This document shows, piece after piece, positions 45,858 through 56,765 of a stretch of DNA of 64,000 nucleotides (position 1 is its first letter; each line of letters opens with the position of its first letter). The DNA is from Dichetophora obliterata (taxonomy: Eukaryota; Arthropoda; Insecta; Diptera; Sciomyzidae): assembly GCA_963920525.1 (NCBI GenBank), contig OY986438.1, positions 53,331,753 through 53,395,752 of the forward strand, given 5' to 3'. Both the position numbers and the translations under genes were made by a program. The notes under the pieces are model-generated. The model was not told the origin of the DNA and made no database searches. It worked only from the letters and a program-made list of their open reading frames with translations.

Positions 45858-47312
45858 TCAGAAGTGGGATCTTTGTGCCCTGGCCCACAACAGCAGAAGG
45901 ACGATACTGAAAGAAAATGGAGATTACTTTAAGAGCAACAGAACAGGAACTTTTTGGCGTTGTTGCAAGCTGTTAAAGCGCCAATCTCTAGAAAAAATGT
46001 GCAACTTCCTAATTTTGATCCTGACAAAGCGAGTGTTGATGCACGAGCATGGATAAAAACCGTGGATATGTGCATGGCTGATCAGCCTTTAGAAGGCGCT
46101 TCCCTGGTGATTTCCTTGAGTCAAGCTTTGAAAGGACAAGCTTCCGTTTGGTTTTCTCAAGTATCATTTCCGGGAATGACTTGGAACGATTTCAAAGACA
46201 TTTTTACAATGAGATTTGATTGCCCAGAGACAGCTGCCGCATTCTTAATTAATCTGTTCAACAGCAAACCAAAGGATGGTGAAAGCCTAGCTTCATATTC
46301 GGCAACATTAATGACATCAATTATGTCAAAATGGAAAAATTTAACAATTGAAAAAATAGCAACTTCAACTGTTTTGGCACATATTGCCCAATTTGATCCG
46401 CAGGTGCAAAGACTTTCATTTACAACCGATATTGGAAATAGAGTACAACTTCAGCAAGAACTGAAATCAATGTCGTTTTTGAAAAGAAAGCTGTCCAGTA
46501 ATTTCCATGAGCGTGATGAATTTGATGTAAAACGGCAAAAGTTGGTTGTCAAATGTTTCAGTTGTGGCAAAATTGGCAACAAATCAGCAGTATGCAGGCA
46601 AAAAAAGGATAACCAAAGGACGGAAATGAGACCTAGTACTTCGCATGGTGGATTGGCAAAAAAAGGTTCAGCAGATCAAGTATTATCAACGGTGACTTGC
46701 TTCAAGTGTCGCGGTGCTGGACATTTTGCTTCACGCTGCCCAAAATTGACTGACAAGACCAGCAATAATGGGAATTCTGCTGGAAATATAGAGCGACGGG
46801 TGGATGTATGCATGGTTGAGGCACCGCCAGGTATTTTGCGAAGGTCAGGTGAGCAGTTTTTGTTTTATTATGACTCGGGGGCGGAATGCTCACTTATCAA
46901 AGAATCTGTAGGTCATAACTTTGGCGGCAAGCGTTTTGACTATGTAGTGACTTTGACAGGCATTGAACAAACCAGTGTAATAAGCACACTGCAAATTTTG
47001 GCAACGGTTGAAATAGATGAACTTAATGTAGAAATACTTTTTCATGTGTTGCCTGATTATTGTTTACGCTATAGTATAATGCTAGGTCGTGAAATTTTAA
47101 ATCAAGGTATATCAGTGCAAATGACTGTAGACCATCTAAAATTTAAAAGGGTGGAACACGTGATAGTCAATATATGTGATATGAAGGCTATTGACGACAA
47201 TTTCGACAGTATTGATACTGATATTCCTGATAACTATAAGCCAAAGTTACTTTCCATTTTAAATCAGTTCTATGTAAAATTAATTAACAATTATGTTTGT
47301 ATTGAACTTTGA
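45807..47312 (+). pseudogene. Retroelement gag-protease, one in-frame stop
   Basis: Gag forms the particle that packages retroelement RNA, and the protease matures it. The frame opens at the ATG at 45807 (MDASNNLEASQ), hits one TAA at 45930-45932, then runs without interruption to 47312. Counting from 45954, a capsid-like helical part (ASVDARAWIKTVDMCM, ALKGQASVWFSQV) occupies about residues 20-170. Zinc knuckles follow at about 199 (CFSCGKIGNKSAVC, with asparagine where histidine is expected) and about 248 (CFKCRGAGHFASRC, complete). An aspartic protease has its DSGA motif at about 305 and the partner IMLGREIL at about 375. The layout is Ty3/gypsy-like. The frame then ends; no polymerase follows. 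The single stop could be a recent lesion or a recoding site. Confidence 0.82.
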
Positions 47313-47495
47313 TTAATACCATTTGTGAACCGATTTTGTGAAGTTGTGTTTGTATTATTATATTAATTGTTGTCCAATTGCTAAAAATAAAAATAAAAAA
47401 AAAATATTTACTTTGTTATGAGTCAGAAAAGGCCGAGAAGTTTTGGTAACATTTACTTTAGTCACACTGAGGCGTGTGACATGTCAGAATGGCCG

Positions 47496-47764
47496 TGTCG
47501 CAGAGTGTATATTTAACTACGGAACGTCAAGCATTCGTGAAGTGTTTGGATGTGATCATAGGTTGCACTTTGACTTAAATCAAATTAAAAAATATTGAAT
47601 GACATTTGAAGCAAAGATAATTTTTGGAAATGAGAATAAAAATCAGATACGAATAGAACGTGCAACCTATAACTACATCGCGTTCCAGAAATTTATAATT
47701 TAAATAAAATAAGATGGACGCTTCAAATAATCTAGAAGCTTCGCAAGACGTCGACGCTTCGTTA
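47496..47764 (+). repeat. 3' terminal direct repeat (LTR-like)
   Basis: Second copy of the terminal repeat, collinear with 45588-45857 apart from a one-base shorter A-run and a few substitutions. No clear polypurine tract precedes it. It ends in a run of TA dinucleotides of the host sequence. Confidence 0.75.
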
Positions 47765-48029
47765 TATATATATATATATATGATAAATATAATAAAAAAT
47801 ATATATGTATTTTTATCCTCGAATAATTGAATTGTATTCCGTTTTATATGATGACTCAGTAAAATAATCTAAATTTTTTTTAATTGATACCTTTATAATT
47901 ACTTTAGTAATTATAGTAATATTTTATTATAGTTTATTTAATTAGTCATTATCTATTTTTATATGCGGCATGTAAAAGATTTAAGTCTTAAATGTCAACA
48001 ATTTGTCTAAATAAATAATAATAATAATA

Positions 48030-48850
48030 ATCTAGTGTAAGTCCCAGGTACTTTACTTCTCCTTTGAAGGGTATACTGGATGTTACTAGCCAATTGGTAT
48101 AGAGCAGATTCTGTAGACCTACCCGCCCTATATGCGTGTTGACATGGGTGCATTGGTGCCTTCTCCAGAATCTCAGTTCTTATATAGTTATCTATTACCT
48201 TTTCCATTGTTTTAAGTACAAATGAGATAAGGCTAATGGGTCTGAACGACTTTGGTAGCGTGTAGTCTATTTTCCCTACTTTTGGCCCTTCTCCATTTCC
48301 TTGGGATATAGCCCAGCGCAAAGCTGCTTCAAGTTATTTTGACAAGGTGAGGCAATATAGTTTCTGCACCTTTTTGTAGAAGTGCAGGAAAGATGCCGTC
48401 TACTCCTACTAACTTGAATAGTTGAAAAGTTCTGAGTGCCCAATCTAGACGAGCCTTAGTCCAAATGCTCGTTGCGAGTTTCCATTCTTCTTGATTTGGA
48501 GTAATCTGCCTGTCTGCTGTCTCATACTCAGTTACTGGTGTGCTGCCCGGGAAATGAGTTTCTAGAAGGTGACTGGCTCGTTACTCTTCTCTAAGCGTAT
48601 AGCTTCCGTCTGGCAATAGAAGTGACATTCTTGTGTCCACTCTGCCTTTAGCCATTGCTTTGTGTATCCTGGCTGCGGCTGGCGTGGAAGAAATGTCTTC
48701 GCAGAAAGTTCTAAAGCTTTGTCTTTTGGCTTTTCTGATTCTTTCTGCATTGAGTTCTGCATTTTGTTGGCAAGATATTTTAAATTTCCGAGAGTAATTC
48801 ACCATGGTCTAGAAATCTTGATTGCAGCTGACTCAAGAAACAATCTAAAA
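48030..48850 (-). pseudogene. LINE pre-reverse-transcriptase and fingers, deleted centre
   Basis: From 48840 down the minus strand: a basic helix with RIRKAKRQSFRTFCEDISST, RIHKAMAKG and LLLPDGSYTLREE, the linker typical upstream of I/R1/LOA reverse transcriptases. Then THFPGSTPV, WALRTFQLFKLVGVDGIFPA, SFRPISLISFVLKTMEKVID and HAYRAGRSTESALYQLASN. After that the sequence jumps to FKGEVKYLGLTLD, skipping the palm with the YADD box, an internal deletion of roughly 180-200 codons. Several frame changes are present. The last motif abuts the (TAA)n tail of the inserted LINE. Confidence 0.82.
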
Positions 48851-50671
48851 ATTGTTATTTTTACCTTATTATTACCACCTCACTTATTTCTGCGTACAAA
48901 TCGGTTGAATACTCAATGCAAATGCTCAAATCACAATCGATTTTTGTAGCAACAGGCTCAAGTTTTTCGTGGAGCTGAAAACTGTTTCCAGTATCGTCAA
49001 TGAAACAATAAATTGAGGTTTGCAAATTGACGAAAGTAGTACGTCAACGAGTTTCGCAGAACTTCAATGGACGTATTTGTTTTGCATCTGGACACAAGGA
49101 AAGAATACATTTTTTTTAAAACCAAGCCAGCCTCAGTTCAGTAGCAGAAGAAGTTTACGGATCCTTTGACAGTTGCGGCGCATTTTCTAATATTTAAGAT
49201 TTCACATGCGTGCGTAAATGCCCTCTTTGTAATTGGTGGGATAAAGAGGGCTAAATCGGGGTGTGACCGGGATTTTTTCCTACATACGGATCACATTACT
49301 CTTGGCGTAAGAGCTTGTTGGTTTTGTTCATGTCGAAATCACAAACGCAACATCATGTCATTTGTTAAAACGAATAAATACACCAGAATTGTTCTTCATT
49401 ACTGTATAAAAAGGATTTCTACGTTTACTCTTACGGTACTATTGATACTGTGCATTTTTTTCCTATTAAAGCACAATGTGCGGTGTTTGGATTTATTTGA
49501 CCCGGCGAAAAATGCGGTGATTTTGTGAGCTCAGGTTGCAGTTGTATGTATGACTATTTACAGCTAAAGGGGCGGTATCGCAAAAAAAAATAAACAAAAA
49601 CAGGAACAGAATTCAGTGCATTAGCAAAGATTTCCTATTTTTCCACCGAAAAATCCATATTTTCAAAATTTAGTAACAGTTTTTAAAACTATTAAATAAA
49701 GGAAAAAATATTTGGTTTTATAAATTTTTGGCACTATTTAAATACTAATGGGTTGATTTGAATAATAACATATATCATTTTGGATGTTCATTCGCAATAA
49801 CATCAAAAAATTCCATATTCGTTATAAAAATAGGAAATCTTTTGTAGGAATATTTAAAAAATTTGTTAAAAATAACAATCGTTAAAATCCCAACCTTAAT
49901 CCTGTAAAAACACGACACTATATTAAAAAGATAAAAAATTGGTGGGGAGACTATGAGAAATGTGACTGAAAATTTCAGGTAAAAAAAAATTTTCATAAAA
50001 ATGCTACAATGTTCAGGTAAAAAAAAAGATTTTTCATAAAAAGTTACAAAAAAAAAATAAGCCACCAACAGGTGCAATTTAAGGTCTTTAAAATACCTTG
50101 ACATTTTTGTTCTGTACAACTTTCGGTTTCAAAGTTACAGCTATTTGAATACGTACACTAAATGTATTTTTTAAGATTTTTTAAAATTTTTCACAGTGTG
50201 CCTATATGTGTATATCTTTAGAATAAAAAAATTTTAAATATAAAAATAAATACGCAGATATAATACTTTTCAGGAGAACTATCCACCTAGAGAGTTTCGA
50301 CATTTTCAAAAATAGTGACTTCAGAAAAGTGGGCGCTTTGACATGGAATCATCGATTTACAAGTTGAGCCTATGAACTCTTAATTTCTACATGTGAATTT
50401 CTAAAAATTGACGGATTATTATTATTTTTAATTACCGGCATAGTTGTGCAAGATCTTTACCCCAAAGAAGCAGTATAGTATAATGTCGTAAAAGCTTAAC
50501 CAAACAACCTAAACAGCTAACAAGACATTGAGTCGGGCCACCACTGCAGGATATCTTTTTCAGAATCAACATTTCATGACAGCCAACAGTTTCTTTGGCT
50601 CAGGAAGCAAGTTGTTGTTCTTGTTGTTGCTGTTATGGTAGATGAGATGATGGAGAACACGACTCGATTGA

Positions 50672-50953
50672 ACTACTACAGCTTCCATAAGGCAAACAGA
50701 CGGCTGCGCAAAAGATCGCCAATAGTCAAGGTTCGCTGCAAGTTAGAACACTGCGTTTCGGCATCGTGTTGACTTGAAGGAAAACACGTCTGGGCCATGA
50801 TTGCACACACGTACTTTTATTTACTCTCCAAAGTGGCCACTATAAGTGATGGTGTCCAAGTCAATTCGACATCTTCTCTGGCTACGGAAAAATATAGACA
50901 ACGCACACACGCAAGATACAAGAGCTGTTGTATGCACAGCATCCCTTTTTATA
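50672..50953 (-). promoter_or_regulatory. Weak candidate promoter with short reading frame
   Basis: On the minus strand a TATAAAAAGGG box (50953-50943) lies about 160 bases upstream of CAATCATGGCCCAGACG. That ATG opens a 40-codon frame, MAQTCFPSSQHDAETQC and onward, ending in TAG near 50672. Composition is richer than the surroundings. No family is recognised and splicing is not evident. It may be coincidence. Confidence 0.2.
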
Positions 50954-53031
50954 CGGCAGGTGCAAATCCAATGTGACAGACACTCGTGCAGACGGCCAAA
51001 GACTAGGATTACGAGGCAGACGATGCTATATGTCTTGCATGCAAAGGCCATTTCAGAGAATTGACTTTTAACGACGAAGACTGTAGTGTAGAGCTTGGCG
51101 TAGAGCTTAGGGCGCGATATGCTCATGTTTATCGCATGTTAATCATGGCACACAAGCAATTGATGCGAAAAGAATTTTGCATATTCAAGAGCTTAGCTAG
51201 GCTTGGGCAGTTTTAATCCTTTCGGATTAAGTGTTAATCTGATGGATTTTTGTTGTCATTGTTGTCAGCTTCAGTTTAGTGTAAGAGAATTGAAAACACG
51301 CAAACACATCACATCACATCACTACATAAATAACAATAACTCCCTGTAAATCTTCGATATTTTTAAATTCCTTGTATACTTCAAAGCCTAAACATATTTC
51401 AGCACTTAAGAAGTTTAATTCTCAATTAAAACTTAACCTGATAGCCAAATAATCAGCATGAATGAGTTGAATTAATTTTTTTTGGGTGCGATAATTTTAA
51501 AAAACCCAATCATAACCTTAATGGGAATGATACATTTCGCATGAGCATATACAGGCTGGGGAAAGGGGGTCAGCCACCCCCTTGGAAGCTAAACATATTG
51601 AATAAGACTTAATGAATTCAATAAATTAGGTTTAATAATCGAATAATCGTCATTTTACATCGAAATAATATGGGTTTGTTTTCATTTGATTAGGGGTGAT
51701 AAGGTCAGAACGTCATTACAAAAAAGGTAATTTCGAGATATTGGTCAACCATTACTAAACAATTAAAAATGCAATAAATCTTTTTTTAACCTTCAATCAA
51801 AAAGCTTAAATGTGTGTTTTTTAATAATGTTAAAGTGGTAATAGATTTTTTTAGTCTTATGATAAAAAAAATATTGCTGTAAAAGAGAGTTTCGGTTGAA
51901 CTATGTTTTTGAAAATAAAAGCATTTTTTTAACTCATTGATGCAACGTGAAGAATGTATTATTGGATTTTTTTTAGTGAAAACTATTGTAGTAACATTAA
52001 ATTTATTAGAAAAATCTGTAAAAAGAACAGTTGGAAATTGGGACATTTCACGTGAAGCGGACAACGAAACAAAATTAGTTTCTGGATTTTTTTTTATAAT
52101 TGGGTTTGTTAGACTGATATGGGGCTTAAACAAATGTACATCTTTATTTTTTTAACATAGTTTCCAATTTATGCGACAAAAAATTGTCAAAATTTGAGGA
52201 AACGCTTTTTTGAAAGCTATTAATGAAGTGATTCAAATGGATTGAACAATATTAGTAGTTTTTCTTAGAAATTGACTACAACTACAAATTGGATTTTTTC
52301 AAACCGTAAGCTAGTATTAATAATCTGATTCTGCCTACTACACATTTTTTATCTATTATTTAAAATATTTTAGGATGGTATCTCAATTTGTTTAGAAGAT
52401 AGATTAGACTGCTACACTAAGAAACCGCCCAATACAGAGCTTTGTGGGACAACTTCATACTTCAGTTCGTTCATTTATCTTCTAAGCAAGTCGATAAGTC
52501 GCTAAGGTATTCAAAGATCTAAGATCTCTTGAAATTCAACAAAAATTAAAATAATAACTTTAAATATTGTACATAAATCGAAATAAGACCACGCCTACTT
52601 CCTATATAAAGCTTATTCAAGTATTGATAACTTGGAATTGTTTAAAATTTATTCAATGATAATAAATCTAAAATTATAATATGTATCGTCGAGGAAAGAA
52701 GAACTAATTTTTAAAATTATAGATTCATGGAATTATAACTTAAAATGACTCTTCTTAAAATTAAATTGTACATTTTTTATTTTGACTATCTCTTGTCACC
52801 CCCAGGTCGAAGGGTAGCTACGACCATGCATGTTCGTCCGTGTGTTGATGCCGATTCTTCAGCTTTCTACACATTTTATACTCAACAATACCTCATTTAA
52901 ATACTGTTGCATCATGTATGAAAACAATACCCGTGTGCATGCCAACTGGTGCTAGATCCAAGTGACCCAAAATACCTTCAGGTCATGCAAGCATATGCAA
53001 CTCCGATAAAAACGCAAAATCATTGCCACAG

Positions 53032-53364
53032 TTTAGGACGGATAAATTAGAGGTAAATAAATACCTGCGATTGAAAAAGAAGAAGCTGATCCGCTATTTG
53101 AAATACAGGCAACTCCTTCTTTACCACATTGTAGCCATCTACGTTTGTGTTTTTTTTATGTTGTTGATGCTGTTGTCGATTTTGTTATTCTTTGCACCTA
53201 AAGGCCTGACGAGGCACTTCAACGCGATCTTCACCTGTCAAAGTGGTGCAACAAATGGTGCAATAAGAACAGCTAAAACTTGCACTTCAACTGTTTCGCC
53301 GAAACATCAAAAGCTGACGTCTGCAATAGTCATCGATACAATTTTAACTCGCACTCAAGTATAG
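53032..53364 (+). CDS. Unrecognised frame with one membrane segment
   Basis: A frame of about 110 codons follows an acceptor-like TTGCCACAG. It has a basic stretch (RLKKKKLIRYLKYRQ), then about 23 hydrophobic residues (IVAIYVCVFFMLLMLLSILL), then a polar serine- and threonine-rich part to a stop at 53364. That is the topology of a type II membrane protein or an N-terminal exon of one. There is no ATG at a suitable place and no donor signal, so as a gene it is unsupported. It is listed because the charge and hydrophobicity pattern is more orderly than in neighbouring frames. Confidence 0.18.
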   Translation, partial: FRTDKLEVNKYLRLKKKKLIRYLKYRQLLLYHIVAIYVCVFFMLLMLLSILLFFAPKGLTRHFNAIFTCQSGATNGAIRTAKTCTSTVSPKHQKLTSAIVIDTILTRTQV

Positions 53365-54239
53365 TGAAAACACTTGGCTCAGTCAAGAAAGACTCAGCGC
53401 AAGATCTAGGCAAGGCACTACCTCCAGAAGAGCAACAAACATCAGCGCTTCGTTTGAAGTTCTTCCTAGAACTACAAGAACTCAATCCTCTTGTCAGCCC
53501 TCAACTATCCTACCACTTTTTTTTTGTTTTTGGGAACCACTGCTAGGCTCTCCGAATTTGACTCTGATTTTGCTCCGGCTGAACTGTTAATAAATCTAAA
53601 ATAACTTGCGAACAACCTACACTCTAAGAAATAATTTTGTTATATTATGATAACTCTAATAGTAAGTAATAACTTGTTGAAAATACATCTCAAGAGTAAT
53701 TTAACACAATTTTTTTAGGTAATTGTAAGATATATTAGTAGTATAAGTACAACAAAAATTTGAGTAAAATTAAAAAACAAATGTTGAAGTTTGTTAAAAT
53801 ATCAATTTCAATACAAAACAATTGTTTAATGCCTTCTTCAAAAACTTATTTGATTTAAATAGCTTATAATTAAAATTATGTGAAAAATTCAAAGAATAGA
53901 TCTCTATTAATTATTGTTAAAGTAATTATAACATATGGGCATTTCTAAACTTTCGTTACGTACGATCTGTATGATCTGATTTATAAAGGAATGAACAATT
54001 TTAATTTTTTAAAAAGGTTTTTCCATATTTGCGTAGAATTAAGCAGCCGCTGATAAATTGTCATATTTGACTTGCCATGTTTGGCCAATAATATTTTTCT
54101 CGAAAACTAGCTCACCTCTTGGAAATTCCGCCATGCGAAGCTTGTCGAAGGTTATGAGCCACTGCCATCACAATGCCAAAATTAATTATCAAAAATTAAC
54201 TTTATAAGGTAGAGCCAGACCAAATTTATTAACTTACTT

Positions 54240-54800
54240 AGTTGGCGCTAGAACCGAATGTCGGTCTTGATCTCATCTTAGAATTTGGGCCAGCCATTTC
54301 TGTCTCTCATTGCTGGCGCCAGTTGAAAATTCCATGCTTCGTTAAATTGTCCTCTACTTTTTCTTTCCAACGAGAATGCGGTCATCCTCTTCTGCGTTGA
54401 CCGCCGCTGGGTACCGAATCCAATATTTTCTGCACTGCAGCATCGTCTTTCATGCGCTGAACATGACCTAGCCAGCGAAGCCGCTCGATTTTTATGCGCT
54501 TGACTATGTCGATGTCAGCGTACAGCTCATACAGTTCATCATTCCACCGTATTCGGTACTCGCCATTGACGCAGATTGGTCCGTAGATCTTACGAAGAAT
54601 CTTTCTATAGAATGATCCTAAAGTCTTTTCATCTAAACTGCCCAGGTTAGTGATGCATAAAGTAAGACGGGCATGATAAGCGATTTATAGAGCGTGATTT
54701 TCGTTCGTCGAGAAAGGGCTCTGCTTTTCAATTGCCTACTGAGCCCAAAGTAACACCTGTTGGCAATAGTTATTCTTCGTTTTATCTCAATGCTGATGTC
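54240..54800 (-). pseudogene. LINE reverse transcriptase C-terminal part (RTE-like)
   Basis: This continues the reverse transcriptase at 55326-55790 after the inserted MITE. On the minus strand: ISIEIKRRITIANRCYFGLS, RQLKSRALSRRTKITLYKSL and IMPVLLYASLTW, then after frame changes KILRKIYGPICVNGEYRIRW, NDELYELYADIDIVKRIKIE and RLRWLGHVQRM, and a basic end (RRRGRPHSRWKEKVEDNL). This run of motifs is typical of a large insect group of RTE-like elements, where a short basic C terminus follows the polymerase. Several lesions break the frame. Confidence 0.75.
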
Positions 54801-55241
54801 CACCCAAAAAAATCTTTGTTCTATGTTCAAAACAATTATTATATTCTACAGAACTTTTTGTTCTTTTCAGCCTACGAACGACTTTGTGAATAATACAAAT
54901 GACCGTTTGTACATTGTACAAAGAAAAGTTTGTTTATTTTACCAACGCATTCGTTTCATACACAAAAGATACGAACAAATATACGAACGCTGCTGCCACC
55001 GCTTTGTATATTATCAAACAATGTTCGTTCAGTTCAAAAATTTATAGATTATAGATTTTTACAAACTAGCGTTTGTAGAATGTCCAAAGTTACGAATTCA
55101 AACATTTTTTTTCCTGCGGACAACACTGCAAACTTTTGTACTACAAGTATGTACAAAACATTTGTACATTCTACGAATAGTCTCTGTTTGTATTTCTACA
55201 AAGATTTTATTCGTAATTTTATCTTCAATATTTTTTGGGTG
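54801..55241. mobile_element. MITE inserted in the LINE, 441 bp
   Basis: The ends CACCCAAAAAAATCTTTGTT and the inverted CACCCAAAAAATATTGAAGA bound this insert. Because it interrupts known LINE codons (LNND|ISIEIK), the site can be read exactly: CTGATGTC before and TCGTTGTTG after, giving a 2-base TC duplication (or 3-base GTC if the end is set one base in). The interior repeats TACGAAC and TTTGTACATTCTAC motifs. It has no coding content. Confidence 0.78.
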
Positions 55242-55325
55242 TCGTTGTTGAGTTTATGCTGGATCCCAGTTAGTCGAAGTCCTTCACAACCTCGAAGGAG
55301 GTGTTGTCAACTGTAATGTGGGTTC

Positions 55326-55790
55326 CTAGACGCTGGGACTGTTTGTTTGTTGACACCAAGTATCTGCATTCACTGCAAAACCCACTCGAATTGACTCTCT
55401 TTCTAATCTGGAGAATGCTGCACTGGCTTCGCGCGTATTATGGCCATTGATATCGATGTCATCAGCATACGCAAGCAGCATAACACTCTTGTAGAATAGT
55501 GTGCCACTACGTCTCAGATCAGCAGCTCGGATTATCTTCTCCATCATTAGGTTGAAAAGGTCACACGATAAGGAATCACCTTGTCTGAAACCTCGTTTGG
55601 TAACAAATGGTGGGGAGAGGTCCTTCCCGATCTTAGCTGCGCTGCTGGTGTTGTTCAGTGTCATCCTGCAAAGTCGTATGAGTTTTGCAGGAATACCAAA
55701 CTCAGATATGGTGGAGTGCAGGTGCTTCCTTATTGCAGCCAGACCAAATAAGGAATCTTTAATTAATGTCATATTAAAGAGGGCCTAGAA
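55326..55790 (-). pseudogene. LINE reverse transcriptase palm (RTE-like)
   Basis: The open minus-strand stretch carries LFGLAAIRKHLHSTISEFGI (the post-aspartate helix), a conserved KRGFRQGDSLSCDLFNLMME block and the catalytic LLAYADDIDINGHN, then SRLERESIRVGFAVNADTWC. YADD is intact. The first catalytic aspartate motif and the endonuclease upstream are missing, so the element is 5'-truncated near 55790. It continues at 54800 beyond the MITE. Confidence 0.82.
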
Positions 55791-56672
55791 TTTTTATGAC
55801 TTCAATTTTTTTTGTATGAAAAACATTGTAATCTCATCGCCATGCTTTAATGTCATATGATTAAATGGCCGATGATAACTTTAAAATTCTTACGAGTTTG
55901 TTCGAACAAGTGTCAAATCATACAAGACCAAACAGTGGGTTGGTCACAGCTTAATCACTCAAGACCACTAAAGAGCGAGGCTTAGCAGACTCCAAAACTG
56001 TTCTGCCTAGTCTGCTGTGTGATTAGCGGGGTTAACATGATCCAACATATTCTCACGGCTGGTGTGATGGTCTTAAATTCCAAACGTTTTGAGTTCAAGA
56101 CAACATGTTGTCAGTCGGCTGTATCGAGCATTCGAACGGGCAAATACGAGGCTTGTCCTTCAAGGCGTGACAACATGAAGGATCATGTGAACCCAGCTAT
56201 TGACTCTATACAGAGTTCTTGTTGTTGTTGTTGCCTTCTTCAAACTTACATGATCTTAAAAGTTCACAAATAAAAATCATTTAAAAATAAAAAGTTTTAG
56301 TGCAAAAACAAATCATTTTTTGCAATTGTGCTCAGATTTTTTGTTGAGCTGTATTATCCATGATTCCAATTAAATCAGCGATTTGTTTTATAAAAAAAAT
56401 GTTTGAACACACGAAAAATATGAGTACAACTCATAAAGATTGTTTGTGGATCACATTTTAATACTGTTTTGAAGATGCACATTTTTCACGTCAAAGGAAA
56501 GGGTCTCACCAAAAAGTCAGAATAAAACAACGTTCGACAAATTTTTTGAGTCTATGAAAATACGTACAAAAGATCTGATTGTGGAATGTGATTCAGTGTA
56601 CTTTCAACTTTATTTAAAAATATTTGTACTTTAGAAAAAAAAAAAATAGCATCCTATACTTACTTTAGTTGC
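55791..56672. other. No gene; repeat fragment at 56196-56262
   Basis: AT-rich sequence downstream of the LINE 5' break. It contains TTGACTCTATACAGAGTTC followed by a GTT run and GCCTTCTTCAAACTTAC at 56196-56262, a copy of the centre of the small element at 19190-19410. The open frame from 56019 covers this repeat and is not a gene. Confidence 0.5.
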
Positions 56673-56674
56673 CC

Positions 56675-56765
56675 TCTATAGTCTAGCGGTAGCACGTTTG
56701 TCTGTTAACGGTCTTACGCTATAAATTTCCTTTTCAAATTGTTGGAAAGTTTTTAACACCTTAAG
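56675..56765 (+). repeat. tRNA-like SINE head, decayed
   Basis: CTCTATAGTCTAGCGGTAGC resembles a box A and D-loop. The expected box B about 40 bases on is eroded. A run of decayed sequence follows without a definable tail. Confidence 0.35.

Larger units (their letters stand above)
45588..47764 (+). mobile_element. Terminal-repeat retroelement with gag and protease only
   Basis: Direct repeats of about 270 bases (45588-45857 and 47496-47764) start TGTCGCAGAGTGTATATTTA and end GACGCTTCGTTA. They differ by very few changes, including a one-base indel. Between them lie one gag-protease frame and only about 180 further bases. No reverse transcriptase, RNase H or integrase is present. The insertion split a TA-repeat in the 3' region of the plus-strand LINE, so the target duplication cannot be delimited. 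An AATAAA lies near the end of each repeat (45795), as expected in an LTR. Confidence 0.75.
44940..48031 (+). mobile_element. 5'-truncated LINE nested in the minus-strand LINE
   Basis: A plus-strand LINE 3' part begins abruptly near 44940 and ends in a (TAA)n tail at 48008-48031, directly abutting the KYLGLTLD codons of the host LINE. Its coding tail is 44941-45457. Its 3' region is itself split by the terminal-repeat element at 45588-47764. The family is similar to, but distinct from, the LINE at 15192-18640. Confidence 0.72.
43555..48850 (-). mobile_element. LINE with RNase H, split by a nested retroelement
   Basis: Two parts of one minus-strand non-LTR element flank the insert at 44940-48031. 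The N-terminal part is at 48030-48850. The C-terminal part is at 43746-44940, followed by a 3' untranslated region to about 43555. RNase H after the reverse transcriptase and a terminal cysteine-histidine knuckle fit the I/R1/LOA group. The central reverse transcriptase, with its YADD box, is deleted, so the copy was damaged as well as interrupted. Confidence 0.78.
48851..53617. other. 4.8 kb without a firm gene
   Basis: The 120-codon frame from 49166 starts only at a TTG and has no motif. A richer stretch at 50500-51130 contains a minus-strand TATA-like box (50946-50953). A single-membrane-segment frame lies at 53032-53364. One unit of the CCACGCCTACTTCC-type repeat is at about 52590. The rest is AT-rich. 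Confidence 0.4.

Noticed and set aside
45954..47312. Endogenous retrovirus with envelope
   Set aside because: Only gag and protease are present; no polymerase or envelope motifs were found, so it is treated as a retrotransposon.
49166..49528. 120-codon open frame
   Set aside because: Begins with TTG, has no domain and its hydrophobic end looks like AT-rich chance sequence.
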